From assembly GCA_016125285.1 (NCBI GenBank), contig WGMA01000002.1:83862-147861 (forward strand): a stretch of DNA of 64,000 nucleotides, read 5' to 3'. A model generated the notes under the pieces. The model did no database searches. It saw nothing but the letters and a program-made list of their open reading frames with translations, and was not told the origin of the DNA. This DNA comes from Phycisphaera sp. (GTDB taxonomy: Bacteria; Planctomycetota; Phycisphaerae; Phycisphaerales; Zrk34). Positions 45,228 through 54,301 of the stretch are shown here, one piece after another (the stretch's first letter is position 1; each line of letters opens with the position of its first letter). Both the position numbers and the translations under genes were made by a program.

Positions 45228-45464
45228 GTTACGCGGTCGGCGTCAGCGGGGCGACGACCGTGCCCATCGGCCGCCCGGATGATCAGGTTTTTCTTGAATT
45301 CGGGCGAGGAAAGCGTTATTTTTAGGTTGTAAAGGTGAGGATCACAGCAAGTCTTCGTATCGCTGTTTCTTTTGCATGATCGTTTCCGAGGTGTCGGGCT
45401 CGCCCGCGTGGGCGCGGTTCCCGCAATGCAGCACGTGGTCTGCAAGGACACAGGAGGCCAACCG

Positions 45465-46190
45465 ATGGCAAACCGACGACGAAACGGCTTTACCCTCATC
45501 GAACTGCTCGTGGTGGTTTCGATCATCGCGCTGCTCATCGCGATTCTTCTGCCGTCGCTGAAGAACGCGCGTGAGGCGTCGCGTATGGTCGTCTGCCAGA
45601 CCAACCTGCGCCAGTTCTTCCTCGCCAACGAGATGTATGCCGACGCGAACCGCAACGTCTACGTGCCGATCAAGACGCACACCGGCACGCGCGGCGCCGG
45701 TGGCTACTACTCGTGGATGGACAACAAGCTGTTCATGACGGACATCCTCCACATGCCGACCGGCCGGCTCTACACCAGCCTGCTGTGCCCCGACCTGCCT
45801 TACCGCGATCGCGACAACGACGCCGTGTGGCAGTCCGGCGGCATCAAGGAGGGCGGCACCGACAACAACTACGGGTGGAACCGCCAGGGCGTGGCCACGC
45901 CCGACGGATGGGAGTCGCACATCCAGGTCGAACGCGTTGCGATCAGGAACCCGTCGCAGAAGATCCACATGCTCGACCACACCGACTGGCACTCGGTCAA
46001 GCAGTTCGCCAATTATATCGCCTACTGGGATATCTACGGCGAGTCACGCCTGTGGTCCGTCGCGTATCGGCACGCCAACGAGACGGCGTGCATCGTGTAC
46101 GTCGACGGGCACACGGACTACAGCTCGAAGTACGACCTGTGGCCCGGCAACAACGTGATGCTCGATCGCATGTGGGAACTGTACAAGTAA
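45465..46190 (+). CDS. Type II secretion pseudopilin-like protein
   Basis: The 241-residue protein has a classic prepilin signal, [20 protein letters not shown], cleaved after Gly8 with Glu13 at the conserved position. The body is the planctomycete pseudopilin type with [19 protein letters not shown] near the C-terminus, close to the H-X9-DG motif. AGGAGG (45452-45457) places the start at ATG 45465. It is probably exported or assembled by a type II secretion-like machine whose other parts are outside the window. Confidence 0.88.
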   Translation: MANRRRNGFTLIELLVVVSIIALLIAILLPSLKNAREASRMVVCQTNLRQFFLANEMYADANRNVYVPIKTHTGTRGAGGYYSWMDNKLFMTDILHMPTGRLYTSLLCPDLPYRDRDNDAVWQSGGIKEGGTDNNYGWNRQGVATPDGWESHIQVERVAIRNPSQKIHMLDHTDWHSVKQFANYIAYWDIYGESRLWSVAYRHANETACIVYVDGHTDYSSKYDLWPGNNVMLDRMWELYK

Positions 46191-46244
46191 GCCGGTCGAC
46201 GCCCGCCCCAGATTGATGACATGCTCAGCGCCTTGTCCGCGCGG

Positions 46245-47582
46245 TCATCGCATCTTCAGGTAGTCGAGGATGTCGTCGTAGATGCCGCCCTGGTTGGAGT
46301 ACAGCGCGTAGTTGCGGGCGGTGGAGAACCATTCCTTCGTCGACGGCTTGACCTGCTTGGCTGATGCGAGCAGGTCCTTGGTCACCAGCGGCGACGGGAT
46401 CCCCTTGCTCATCGCTTCACGCAGCTTGGCCTCGACCGCCAGGTCGACCACGGCCTTGAGGTCCGCGCCGCTGAACCCGTCGGTCTTGCGGGCGATCTGC
46501 TCGTGATCCACGCGGTCGGTCGGCTTGCCGGTGAGCATCACGCGGAGGATGTCGGCCCGGGCGGAGGCGTCGGGCGGGGGAATAAACACGATGCGGTCGA
46601 ATCGGCCGGGGCGTCGGAACGCCGAGTCGAGGTGCCACGGCGCGTTGGTCGCCGCGAGGATCAGCACGCCCTCGTTGGAGTGCTCGACGCCGTCGAGTTC
46701 CGAGAGGAACTGGTTGATGAGGTGACGCCCGCCGCTCTGGCGCATGTCGGTACGCGACGCGCCCAGCGCGTCGACCTCGTCGAAGAACATCACGCACGGC
46801 TGCGTGCGCCGCGCCGTCTGGAACAGCTCGCGGAGGTTGCGCTCGGAGTTGCCGAGCCACATGTCCAGCACGTCGGAGATGCCGACGGACATGAACCCGG
46901 CGTGCACCTCACCGGCGGTGGCGCGGGCGAGGTGTGTCTTGCCGCAGCCGGGCGGGCCGTACATCAGGATCCCGCCGCCGATCGTCTTGCCGTAAGCCTT
47001 GTAGATCTCCGGATGGATCATCGGGTTGATGATCTTCATGCGGATGTCTTCCTTGACCTTGTCCATGCCGCCGACGGAGTCGAACGTGAGCTTCGGCCGC
47101 TCGATCTCGACGCTCGGCCCGTCGTCGGGCGTCTCGGCGTGCACGCGCACCTGTTCGTCCTGTTCACGCCACGGCTCGACGCTGACGCCCAGATCCTCGG
47201 CCATGTCGGCGTCGGCCAGCTCGGGGTCGAGGTCGACCGCCCGCTTGTACCGGGCCCGCGCCATGTCGAACTCGCCGGCACGCAGCATCAGCCGCGCGTA
47301 GAGCAGTTCCGCCTCGGCCGGGGCTTCCATCTTCCTGACCAGGTCCTCGACGATCACCAGCGCTTCGCTGTTCTTCGACTGTTCGTAGAAGCAGTGCGCC
47401 AGCGCCAGCTTCATGTCCAGATCGTTGGGCGCCAGCTTCAACGCGTCGCGGTACTCGGTCTCGGCCTCGTCGTAGCGACGCAGCTGCGTGAGGATCTCGG
47501 CGATGTGCTTGCGCAGCGGTAGATTGTTCGGCGAGAACTTCAGCGCGTCACGCAACGATCTCAGCGTCTTGTCGTCAGACAT
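46245..47582 (-). CDS. TPR-AAA+ ATPase
   Basis: The 445-residue protein has N-terminal TPR repeats (about 20-125) and a single AAA+ module of the Cdc48/Vps4/katanin-like class. Walker A is GPPGCGKT (199-206), Walker B MFFDEVDAL (about 255-263), with a sensor and arginine-finger region TNAPWHLDSAFRRPGRFDR. The C-terminal STKEWFSTARNYALYSN helix resembles meiotic-clade AAA proteins. It would remodel or extract proteins recognised by the TPRs. It lies 18 bp after mlaD in the same direction. Confidence 0.88.
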   Translation of the reverse strand: MSDDKTLRSLRDALKFSPNNLPLRKHIAEILTQLRRYDEAETEYRDALKLAPNDLDMKLALAHCFYEQSKNSEALVIVEDLVRKMEAPAEAELLYARLMLRAGEFDMARARYKRAVDLDPELADADMAEDLGVSVEPWREQDEQVRVHAETPDDGPSVEIERPKLTFDSVGGMDKVKEDIRMKIINPMIHPEIYKAYGKTIGGGILMYGPPGCGKTHLARATAGEVHAGFMSVGISDVLDMWLGNSERNLRELFQTARRTQPCVMFFDEVDALGASRTDMRQSGGRHLINQFLSELDGVEHSNEGVLILAATNAPWHLDSAFRRPGRFDRIVFIPPPDASARADILRVMLTGKPTDRVDHEQIARKTDGFSGADLKAVVDLAVEAKLREAMSKGIPSPLVTKDLLASAKQVKPSTKEWFSTARNYALYSNQGGIYDDILDYLKMR

Positions 47583-47600
47583 GTCGGATTCCCCCGCGTG

Positions 47601-48677
47601 TCAGAACTTGACGTCGAGGCCCTCGGTCTTCCACTTCTCCAGCAGCAGCTTCGCTTCCTTCAACGCGTCGGAGAGGCGGTTGGCGGCGTCGGTCAGCGAG
47701 TTGTACATCTGCGGGTCCTGCATCAGGCGACCGAGCGAGCCCTTGCCGGCGCGGGCGTCGGCGAGCAGGCCGTTCATCTCCGCCAGCGTCTTGGACAGGT
47801 CGTCGGCGACGGCGACGTAGCGGTCGGTCAGCTGGCCGAGCTTGACGTTGATGTTGTCCGCGGCCTTGCGGGCGTCGTCGATGAGCAGCTCGGCCTTGCC
47901 GGCGACCTTGCGTGCGTCGCCCGTCACGCCCTTGGCGTTGGCCAGCGTCGCACGCAGGTCATCGAGCATCTGCTTGTCGCCGAGCACCTTGTTGATGTTA
48001 TCGAGCGTGGCCTTCAGCTCGCCCATGCGGCTGTCGGCGCGGGCGAGGATCGTCGAGAGGTTCGGCTTGGCCATGCCGGCGTCGACCGACGCGGGGTCGC
48101 GCTGCTCGAGCAGCTTGTTGGCGTTCTCGCCGACCTTCTGATACTCGTCGGCCAGGGCGATGACCTTGTCGGACAGGTCGCCGAACTTCCGCAGCTGGGT
48201 GGTCAGCTCGACCTCGAGCCGTTGCGCCATCTCGGTGAGCGCGGCGGTGACGCTCGACGCCACGCCGCGCAGCTCGCCCGTGCCGTCCTGCGGCAGCGAC
48301 GGAGGGATCGGCTCGCCTTCCTTGCGCGGCGCCGGCGTGATCTTCACCTGCGCCGCGCCGCCCAGGATGCTGCCCTCGGACACGACGATCGCGTTCGTCG
48401 GGATCTTGAATTCCTTCTCGATGTTGCAGGTCACCAGGACGCCCTCGGCGGGGTCGTCCTTGATGACGATCTTCTCCACGTCGCCCACGTCGAGCCCGGC
48501 GAACTTCACACGCGCGCCGTTGGCCAGGCCGTTGGCGTCGTCCAGGTGGATCTGGATGAAGTAGGTGTTCTGCAGGTACACCGGGACCTCGCCGAACAGC
48601 ACGATCATGTAGCACAGCGCGACCAGGCCGAGGATGGCGGTGAGTCCGACGACAAAGTTGCGTGTGGTCTCTTTCAT
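47601..48677 (-). CDS. mlaD: MCE-domain phospholipid-binding protein (MlaD-like)
   Basis: The 358-residue protein has one N-terminal membrane helix (FVVGLTAILGLVALCYMIVL). An MCE domain follows (YFIQIHLDDANGLANGARVKFAGLDVGDV, VVSEGSILGGAAQVKI), then long helices with heptad pattern. MCE proteins form a periplasmic ring that receives lipids from the MlaFE transporter. It starts 12 bp after mlaF. It is longer than E. coli MlaD because of the helical C-terminus, which might span the periplasm. Confidence 0.93.
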   Translation of the reverse strand: MKETTRNFVVGLTAILGLVALCYMIVLFGEVPVYLQNTYFIQIHLDDANGLANGARVKFAGLDVGDVEKIVIKDDPAEGVLVTCNIEKEFKIPTNAIVVSEGSILGGAAQVKITPAPRKEGEPIPPSLPQDGTGELRGVASSVTAALTEMAQRLEVELTTQLRKFGDLSDKVIALADEYQKVGENANKLLEQRDPASVDAGMAKPNLSTILARADSRMGELKATLDNINKVLGDKQMLDDLRATLANAKGVTGDARKVAGKAELLIDDARKAADNINVKLGQLTDRYVAVADDLSKTLAEMNGLLADARAGKGSLGRLMQDPQMYNSLTDAANRLSDALKEAKLLLEKWKTEGLDVKF

Positions 48678-48689
48678 ATGACGCTCGCG

Positions 48690-49502
48690 TCAACCCGTCG
48701 AGCCGGGCCCCTCTCGCAACTCCGACCGCCCCGTGATGAAGTCCTGGACGTGCTTGTCGTCCCACGCCTTGATCTCGTCGGGCGTGCCGTCGGCGACGAA
48801 GACGCCATCGTAGAGCATGACAATACGGTCGGCAATCTCGTACGCGCTGTGCATATCGTGCGTCACGACGATGCTCGTGACATTCAGCTCGCGCTGCAGA
48901 CGCGCGATCAGCAGGTTGATCTCGTCGGCGCGGATCGGGTCCAGGCCGGTCGTCGGCTCGTCGTAGAGGATGACACGGGGCTTGAGGGCGATGGCGCGGG
49001 CCAGGGCGATGCGCTTCTTCTGCCCGCCGCTGAGCTCCGCCGGCATCTTCGCCTCGTTGCCCGACATGTCCATCAGGTGCAGCACTTCCTTGCAGCGATC
49101 GCGTTGCTGCTCGGGCGTCATCGGCGTGTGCTCCGACAGCGGGAAGCAGATGTTCTGCTCGACGTTCATCGAGTCGAACAGGGCGCTGAGCTGGAACAGG
49201 AACCCGAACTGGATGCGGACGGCCGCGAGCTGCGATTCGGGCAGCTCGTCGATGCGCTGCCCGTCGAACCACACGGTGCCGCTGTCGGGTTCGAGCAGGC
49301 GGACGATGTGCTTGAGCATGACGGATTTGCCGCAGCCGCTGGGCCCGATCACGACGGTCGTCTTGCCTTCCTCGACGTCGAGGTCGAGGCCCTTGAGCAC
49401 CTGCTGCTTGCCGAACGACTTGTAGATCTTGCGCAGCGCCACGATCGCGTCGGGCGCGGGCCCGGCGTTGGTCGGCGGCTGTGACGTCTGCGTCGTGGTC
49501 AT
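48690..49502 (-). CDS. mlaF: Phospholipid ABC transporter ATP-binding protein (MlaF-like)
   Basis: The 270-residue ABC ATPase has Walker A GPSGCGKSV, signature LSGGQKKRIALARA, Walker B VILYDEPTTGLDP and switch THDMHSAYEIADRI. FGFLFQLSALFDSMNVEQN is typical of MlaF. The permease MlaE is absent from the operon and must be encoded elsewhere. The start ATG overlaps the stop of the aminotransferase gene as ATGA. Confidence 0.93.
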   Translation of the reverse strand: MTTTQTSQPPTNAGPAPDAIVALRKIYKSFGKQQVLKGLDLDVEEGKTTVVIGPSGCGKSVMLKHIVRLLEPDSGTVWFDGQRIDELPESQLAAVRIQFGFLFQLSALFDSMNVEQNICFPLSEHTPMTPEQQRDRCKEVLHLMDMSGNEAKMPAELSGGQKKRIALARAIALKPRVILYDEPTTGLDPIRADEINLLIARLQRELNVTSIVVTHDMHSAYEIADRIVMLYDGVFVADGTPDEIKAWDDKHVQDFITGRSELREGPGSTG

Positions 49503-50608
49503 TCGGCGCTTCCGTAGAATCCCGCGATCGCCGCGGCGGTCTCACGCTGCTGCTCGGCGGTGAGCGTCGGGAACATCGGCAGGCTCACCACCTCACGCGA
49601 CGCGGCCTCCGCCGCCGGCAGCCGGCCCGCCTCGTAACCGAGGTACGCGAAGCACGGCTGGAGGTGCAGCGGCAACGGATAATACACCTTGTGCCCGATG
49701 CCGGTTGCTTTGAGATGCTGCATCAGGCCCTCGCGTTGCGGCGCTCGGACCGTGTACTGGTTGAACACGTGCAGGCCGTGCGTGTCGTCGGCGGGCAGCG
49801 TCAGCGGCGTGTCGGCCAGCAGGTCGGCGTAGCGCGACGCCGCGGCGCGACGCCCGGCCGTGTAACCGTCGAGGTGCGGCAGCTTCACGGACATCGCCGC
49901 GGCCTGCAGCCCGTCGATGCGGAAGTTGCCGCCGACGTACTCGTGGCGGTACTCGTCGGTCTGGCCGTGCAGCCGAAGCTGGCGGATGCGCTGGGCGAGG
50001 TCGGCGTCGTTGGTCAGCACCGCGCCGGAGTCGCCCACGCCGCCGAGGTTCTTCGTCGGGTAGAAGCTCAGGCAGCCCACACGCCCGATCGAGCCACACG
50101 TGCGGTCGCCGTGCTTGGCGCCGATCGACTGGGCCGCGTCCTCGATCACCTCGATGCCGCGCCGCGCGGCCATCGCCGACACCGCCGTCATGTCCGCGCA
50201 CCGGCCGAACAGGTGCACGGGGATGATCGCCTTCGTGCGCTCGGTGATCGCGGCCTCCGCGGCGGCGACGTCGATGTTAAACGTCGCGGGATCGATGTCG
50301 ACAAACACCGGCGTCGCGCCGACGCGGTGCACCACGCCCGCCGTGGCGAAGAACGTGAACGTCGGGCACAGCACCTCGTCGCCCGGGCCGATCTCCAGCG
50401 CCATCAGCGCCACGAGCAGCGCGTCGGTGCCGCTGCTGATGCCGATCGCGTGTTCGACGCCGCAGTACGACGCCAGCGCCTTCTCGAACGCGTCGACCGC
50501 CTTGCCGAGGATGAACTGATTCGTGTCGAGGATCGCGTCGAACGCCGCCCGCAGCTCGTCCTTGAGCGGGCCGTTCTCCGCGGACAAATCCAGCATGGGT
50601 ACCGCCAT
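49499..50608 (-). CDS. DegT/DnrJ/EryC1 aminotransferase
   Basis: This is a PLP-dependent sugar aminotransferase of 369 residues. GISSGTDALLVAL binds the cofactor phosphate, EDAAQSIGAKH contains the ring-stacking Asp, and SFYPTKNLGGVGD holds the PLP-lysine, Lys186. It resembles enzymes that aminate UDP-sugars for cell-surface glycans. The NAD-dependent sugar epimerase gene starts 191 bp away divergently, which fits nucleotide-sugar synthesis. Exact substrate unknown. Confidence 0.92.
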   Translation of the reverse strand: MAVPMLDLSAENGPLKDELRAAFDAILDTNQFILGKAVDAFEKALASYCGVEHAIGISSGTDALLVALMALEIGPGDEVLCPTFTFFATAGVVHRVGATPVFVDIDPATFNIDVAAAEAAITERTKAIIPVHLFGRCADMTAVSAMAARRGIEVIEDAAQSIGAKHGDRTCGSIGRVGCLSFYPTKNLGGVGDSGAVLTNDADLAQRIRQLRLHGQTDEYRHEYVGGNFRIDGLQAAAMSVKLPHLDGYTAGRRAAASRYADLLADTPLTLPADDTHGLHVFNQYTVRAPQREGLMQHLKATGIGHKVYYPLPLHLQPCFAYLGYEAGRLPAAEAASREVVSLPMFPTLTAEQQRETAAAIAGFYGSAE

Positions 50609-50689
50609 CGTCGCACTCCGTTATGGGTTCAGCCGACGAGGATAGGTGGCGGGTAACACCGTGTCTAGCATTGACGCCCACGGCTGGTA

Positions 50690-50778
50690 AATGACCAAGG
50701 CCCAAGCACGAATGCCCAATGGCCGGATTCTGCCGTGGCCTGTCTGCATTGGTCATTGGTGCTTGGGCATTGGTTATT
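50690..50778. repeat. Palindromic repeat, CCCAAGCAC type
   Basis: Imperfect 32-bp arms at 50690-50721 and 50747-50778 (cores GCCCAAGCACGAATGCCCAATG and the complement) with a 25-nt loop. It fills most of the divergent gap between the aminotransferase and epimerase genes. Confidence 0.85.
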
Positions 50779-50799
50779 CGGTCTGCTATCCTGCGTCGC

Positions 50800-51801
50800 A
50801 TGATCGATTGGCAATCCATTCACGGTGAATCCTTCAGCGGCGCGCGTGTGCTGGTGACCGGCGGGGCGGGGTTCATCGGCTCGCACCTGATCGAGACGCT
50901 CGTCGCCCTCGGGGCCGACGTCGTGGCCTTCGACGACCTGTCCGGCGGCGACTGGGCCAACCTCGATGGGTTCGGCGACGGCGTCGAACAGATCACCGCG
51001 TCGATCACGGACGCCGAGGCGATCGGTAAGGCGACGGCGGGGTGCCGCTTCGTGTTCCACCAGGCGGCGCTGGGCTCCGTGCCGCGCAGCCTCAAGGAAC
51101 CCGAGCTGTATTACGACGTGAACGTCATCGGCACGGTCAACGTGCTGCAGGCGGCGCGGGCGGCGGGGGTGGGTCGCGTGATGTTCGCCGGGTCGAGCAG
51201 CGCGTACGGCAACCCGCCGGGCGACGGCTCGACGCCGAAGGTCGAGACGATGCCGCCGCTGCCGCTGAGCCCTTACGCGGCGACGAAGCTGGCCGGGGAG
51301 CACGCGATGCGCGCCTGGGCGAACAGCTACGGCGTCGACACCGCGGTGCTGCGTTACTTCAACATCTTCGGCCCGCGGCAGAACCCGCACTCGGCATACG
51401 CCGCGGTCATCGCCGCGTTCGCCAAGGCGTTGCACGTTGGCAGGCCCGGCGTGATCTTCGGCGACGGCGAGCAGTCGCGCGACTTCACCTTCGTCGCCAA
51501 CGCCGTGCACGCCAACCTGCTCGCCGCGCGACACGACGGTCCGCTGCTCGGCGAGGTGTTCAACGTCGCGGTGGGCGGTCGCGTGTCGGTCAACGAACTG
51601 TATCAACGCATGGCCGCGCGATACGGACACGCCGACCTCGCCGCGGTACACCAGCCGTCGCGCGGCGGCGACGTGCTGCACTCGCAGGCCGACATGAGCA
51701 AGACGAAACGCACGCTCGGCTACGAGCCGCTCGTCGACTTCGACACCGGGCTCGCCGCGACGTGCGACTGGTACAAACAGAACCTGGCACGCCAGGAATG
51801 A
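50800..51801 (+). CDS. NAD-dependent nucleotide-sugar epimerase/dehydratase
   Basis: The 333-residue extended short-chain dehydrogenase has NAD-binding TGGAGFIGSHL and catalytic YAATK, with the Ser in AGSSSAYG. SVPRSLKEP and RYFNIFGPRQNP place it near UDP-glucose or UDP-GlcNAc 4-epimerases of the WbpP type. It probably supplies sugars for surface polysaccharide together with the adjacent DegT enzyme. The ATG at 50800 follows the palindromic repeat by 21 bp and lacks a good ribosome site. Confidence 0.9.
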   Translation: MIDWQSIHGESFSGARVLVTGGAGFIGSHLIETLVALGADVVAFDDLSGGDWANLDGFGDGVEQITASITDAEAIGKATAGCRFVFHQAALGSVPRSLKEPELYYDVNVIGTVNVLQAARAAGVGRVMFAGSSSAYGNPPGDGSTPKVETMPPLPLSPYAATKLAGEHAMRAWANSYGVDTAVLRYFNIFGPRQNPHSAYAAVIAAFAKALHVGRPGVIFGDGEQSRDFTFVANAVHANLLAARHDGPLLGEVFNVAVGGRVSVNELYQRMAARYGHADLAAVHQPSRGGDVLHSQADMSKTKRTLGYEPLVDFDTGLAATCDWYKQNLARQE

Positions 51802-51817
51802 CGAATGATTTGAGTCA

Positions 51818-51883
51818 GATGCTGGATACTGGTTGCTGGATGCGCGATGTCGCGGAGCCATCCAGCATCTGGCATCCAGCATC
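51818..51883. repeat. Palindromic repeat, GATGCTGGAT type
   Basis: Arms at 51818-51843 and 51858-51883 built from GATGCTGGAT-like units and their complements, loop about 14 nt, between the epimerase and xseA. A further AGCATC follows at 51888. Confidence 0.8.
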
Positions 51884-51907
51884 GAGCATCAGGCAGTGAC
51901 CAGCATC

Positions 51908-53512
51908 ATGGACCGCCTCCCGTTCGATCCCGACAAAGTCGACAAGCCCGACGCCGGCACGCCGGCTCGGCGCGAGCGCAAGCGGTACGGCGAGATGCCG
52001 GGCGAGCGGCCGATGAGCGTGACGCAGGTGACGGACCTGCTCAAACGCGTGCTCGCGGATCGCACGCCGTCGCCGCTGAAGGTGGTCGGCGAGGTGAGCA
52101 ACTTTTCCGATCGCAACCACTGGTACCTGTCGCTCAAGGACGAGCAGAACGTGCTGAGTTGTGCGATGTGGCAGTCCGCGGCGAAGAAGTGCGGATTCAC
52201 GCCGCAGCGCGGGCAGCAGGTCGTCGCGACCGGCAAGCTCGACTACTACGGGCCGCAGGGGCGCCTGCAGATGTACATCGACAAGCTCGAGCCCGTCGGC
52301 CAGGGGGCGCTGGAGCTGCGCTTCCGCGAGCTGTGTGACGAGCTGCGGCAGGCGGGCTATTTCGCCGACGAGCACAAGCGGCCGATGCCGGCGTTCGTGA
52401 CGCACATCGCGGTGGTGACCAGCGCCAACGGCGCGGCGCTGCAGGACGTGATCCGCACCGCGCGGCAGCGCTGGGCGGGCGTGAAGCTGAGCGTGATCGA
52501 CGTGAAGGTGCAGGGCGCGGCCGCGGCCGGTGAGGTCGCCGCGGCGATCAACGCACTCAGCAAGCAGCACGCCGAACTGGGCGTCGACGCGGTGATCGTC
52601 ACACGCGGCGGCGGCAGCCTCGAGGACCTGTGGGCGTTCAACGAGCGTGTCGTCGCCGACGCGGTCTACCACTGCGACGTCTACATCGCCGCGGCGATCG
52701 GCCACGAGACCGACACGTCGATCGCCGAGCTCGTCGCCGACCTCCGCTGCTCGACGCCCACGCAGGCCGCGATGCGCCTCGTGCCGGACGCCGCCGCGGA
52801 ACTGCAGCACGTCGATCAGCTCGCCGGGCGACTGACCACCGCGCTGCGTCGCCGCGCCGAACGCGCCGCCGCACGCCTCGACTCGCTGGCGCGGCACGAG
52901 CTGTTCCGTCGGCCGGGCGAGCTGATCCAGCGCCGCCGCGAGTCGCTCGAGCACGACGCCCACCGTCTCCGCACCGCGATGCGCGACCGCCTGGCCGATC
53001 TGCGGGCGCAGCTGGCCGAGTGTCACCACACGCTGACGCAGCGCGACCCCAAGGCCCGCGCCGCCGTGGCACGCACCCGCCTCGACGCGCTCGCGCAACG
53101 ACTCGACGCGATCGCACGCGAGCAGTTCGCCGCGCGTCGCCGACACGTCGACGCCCTCGAGCGCCAGCTCACGTCCGTCGGTCCCGCGAGCGTACTGAAG
53201 CGCGGCTACACGTACACCACCGACGCCGATGGCCAACTGCTGCGCAGCGCCGCGGCGATCAAGCCCGGCGACGCGATCACCACGCACCTCGCCGACGGCC
53301 GCGTCGACTCGCAGGTCACCGACACGCATCGCAGCGAAAAGGCAGACGCCGCGCGCGACACGTCGACGACGTCCGGGTCTAAACAGCGCAAGGGCAAGCC
53401 GCGTCAGACACCGCCCGACGACAAGCCCGCGGCGCCGGACAAACCCGCAACGAAACGTAAGACGAAGAAGCGCGGCGACTCCGACACGCCGAGCCTGTTC
53501 GACCAGATTTGA
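51908..53512 (+). CDS. xseA: Exodeoxyribonuclease VII large subunit
   Basis: XseA is the catalytic subunit that degrades single-stranded DNA to short oligonucleotides. The 534-residue protein has an OB-fold (about 35-130, VVGEVSNFSDRNHWYLSLKD), the catalytic domain with VVTSANGAALQDVIRT and IVTRGGGSLEDLWAFNE, AAIGHETDTSIAELVADLR, long helices, and LKRGYTYTTD near the end. A basic, Lys/Pro-rich extension of about 60 residues precedes a conserved-looking SLFDQI terminus. Its partner xseB is at 39.2 kb. Confidence 0.94.
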   Translation: MDRLPFDPDKVDKPDAGTPARRERKRYGEMPGERPMSVTQVTDLLKRVLADRTPSPLKVVGEVSNFSDRNHWYLSLKDEQNVLSCAMWQSAAKKCGFTPQRGQQVVATGKLDYYGPQGRLQMYIDKLEPVGQGALELRFRELCDELRQAGYFADEHKRPMPAFVTHIAVVTSANGAALQDVIRTARQRWAGVKLSVIDVKVQGAAAAGEVAAAINALSKQHAELGVDAVIVTRGGGSLEDLWAFNERVVADAVYHCDVYIAAAIGHETDTSIAELVADLRCSTPTQAAMRLVPDAAAELQHVDQLAGRLTTALRRRAERAAARLDSLARHELFRRPGELIQRRRESLEHDAHRLRTAMRDRLADLRAQLAECHHTLTQRDPKARAAVARTRLDALAQRLDAIAREQFAARRRHVDALERQLTSVGPASVLKRGYTYTTDADGQLLRSAAAIKPGDAITTHLADGRVDSQVTDTHRSEKADAARDTSTTSGSKQRKGKPRQTPPDDKPAAPDKPATKRKTKKRGDSDTPSLFDQI

Positions 53513-53668
53513 CGTCTGCGCGTGTCGCGCGCCCGCGCGTCCGTCACCCCTCGCGATGGTGTCAACCTTGCAACCGTCGGCGGCGTGGTTGCCAATCTGG
53601 CAGCGACACGCAATCGGCCGTTTTTCCGTAAATCCAAGCCAATTCGGCCGCTGTGACGAACGCCGCTT

Positions 53669-53684
53669 TGGCACGCGGTTTGAC
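53669..53684 (+). promoter_or_regulatory. Possible sigma-54 promoter of hsp20
   Basis: TGGCACG-N4-TTGAC matches the sigma-54 -24/-12 pattern TGGCACG-N4-TTGCW except for the last conserved position. It lies 105 bases before hsp20. The 276-bp gap between xseA and hsp20 holds no gene that I can see; no convincing sigma-70 pair or CIRCE repeat was found in it. Confidence 0.35.
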
Positions 53685-53788
53685 CGTATGTCTTACGCAA
53701 CGAGTGAGCGGCGGAGTGAGCATCGCCGGCGCCGCCGCGTGTTTCGGGAAAGGCCGGCTGGGAGCAAGCATCGCAAAGGAGAATCGCC

Positions 53789-54229
53789 ATGTTACCCACC
53801 CTCAGAAAGAACGTACGAAGCGTATGGGACGATCCGTTCGAAATGCTGCAGCGCGAGTTCGACCGTGCGCTGGGGCGCAGCAACGGCGGCTCGACCGAGG
53901 GTCGCTGGGTCGCGTCGTACCCCGTCGACATCCACGAGGACGAGAACCACATCTACGTCGAGGCGGAGATGCCCGGGTTCAAGAAGGACGAGGTCGATGT
54001 GACGCTGGAGTCCGGCGTGCTGACCATCGCGGCCGAGCGCAAGACCGAGAAGAAGGAAGACGCCACGCAGCACCTGACCGAGCGCACCTTCACCCGCGTG
54101 TACCGCAGCTTCTCGCTGCCGAACACGGTTGACGAGGGCAAGGTCAACGCGGAGCTGAAGGAAGGCGTGCTGTACCTCAAGCTCGACAAGCGTGAAGAGG
54201 TCAAGCCGCGGAAGATCGAGATCAAGTAA
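53789..54229 (+). CDS. Small heat shock protein, Hsp20 family
   Basis: This is an ATP-independent chaperone that holds unfolding proteins. The 146-residue protein has a central alpha-crystallin domain (YPVDIHEDENHIYVEAEMPG, VDVTLESGVLTIAAER, FSLPNTVDEGKVNAELKEGVLYL) and a C-terminal KPRKIEIK with an I-x-I motif used for oligomer contacts. AAAGGAG precedes the ATG at 53789. A terminator follows, so it is probably monocistronic. Confidence 0.95.
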   Translation: MLPTLRKNVRSVWDDPFEMLQREFDRALGRSNGGSTEGRWVASYPVDIHEDENHIYVEAEMPGFKKDEVDVTLESGVLTIAAERKTEKKEDATQHLTERTFTRVYRSFSLPNTVDEGKVNAELKEGVLYLKLDKREEVKPRKIEIK

Positions 54230-54264
54230 CCCGCGCCGTCCTGAATTGAAGATCCACTGACCAG

Positions 54265-54293
54265 GGCCTCGCCCACGAAGGGCGGGGCCTTTT
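54265..54293 (+). terminator. Terminator of hsp20
   Basis: Stem GGCCTCGCCC/GGGCGGGGCC with loop ACGAA, followed by TTTT, 36 bases after the hsp20 stop and next to the convergent gene ending at 54302. Confidence 0.9.
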
Positions 54294-54301
54294 CCGTTCG
54301 G

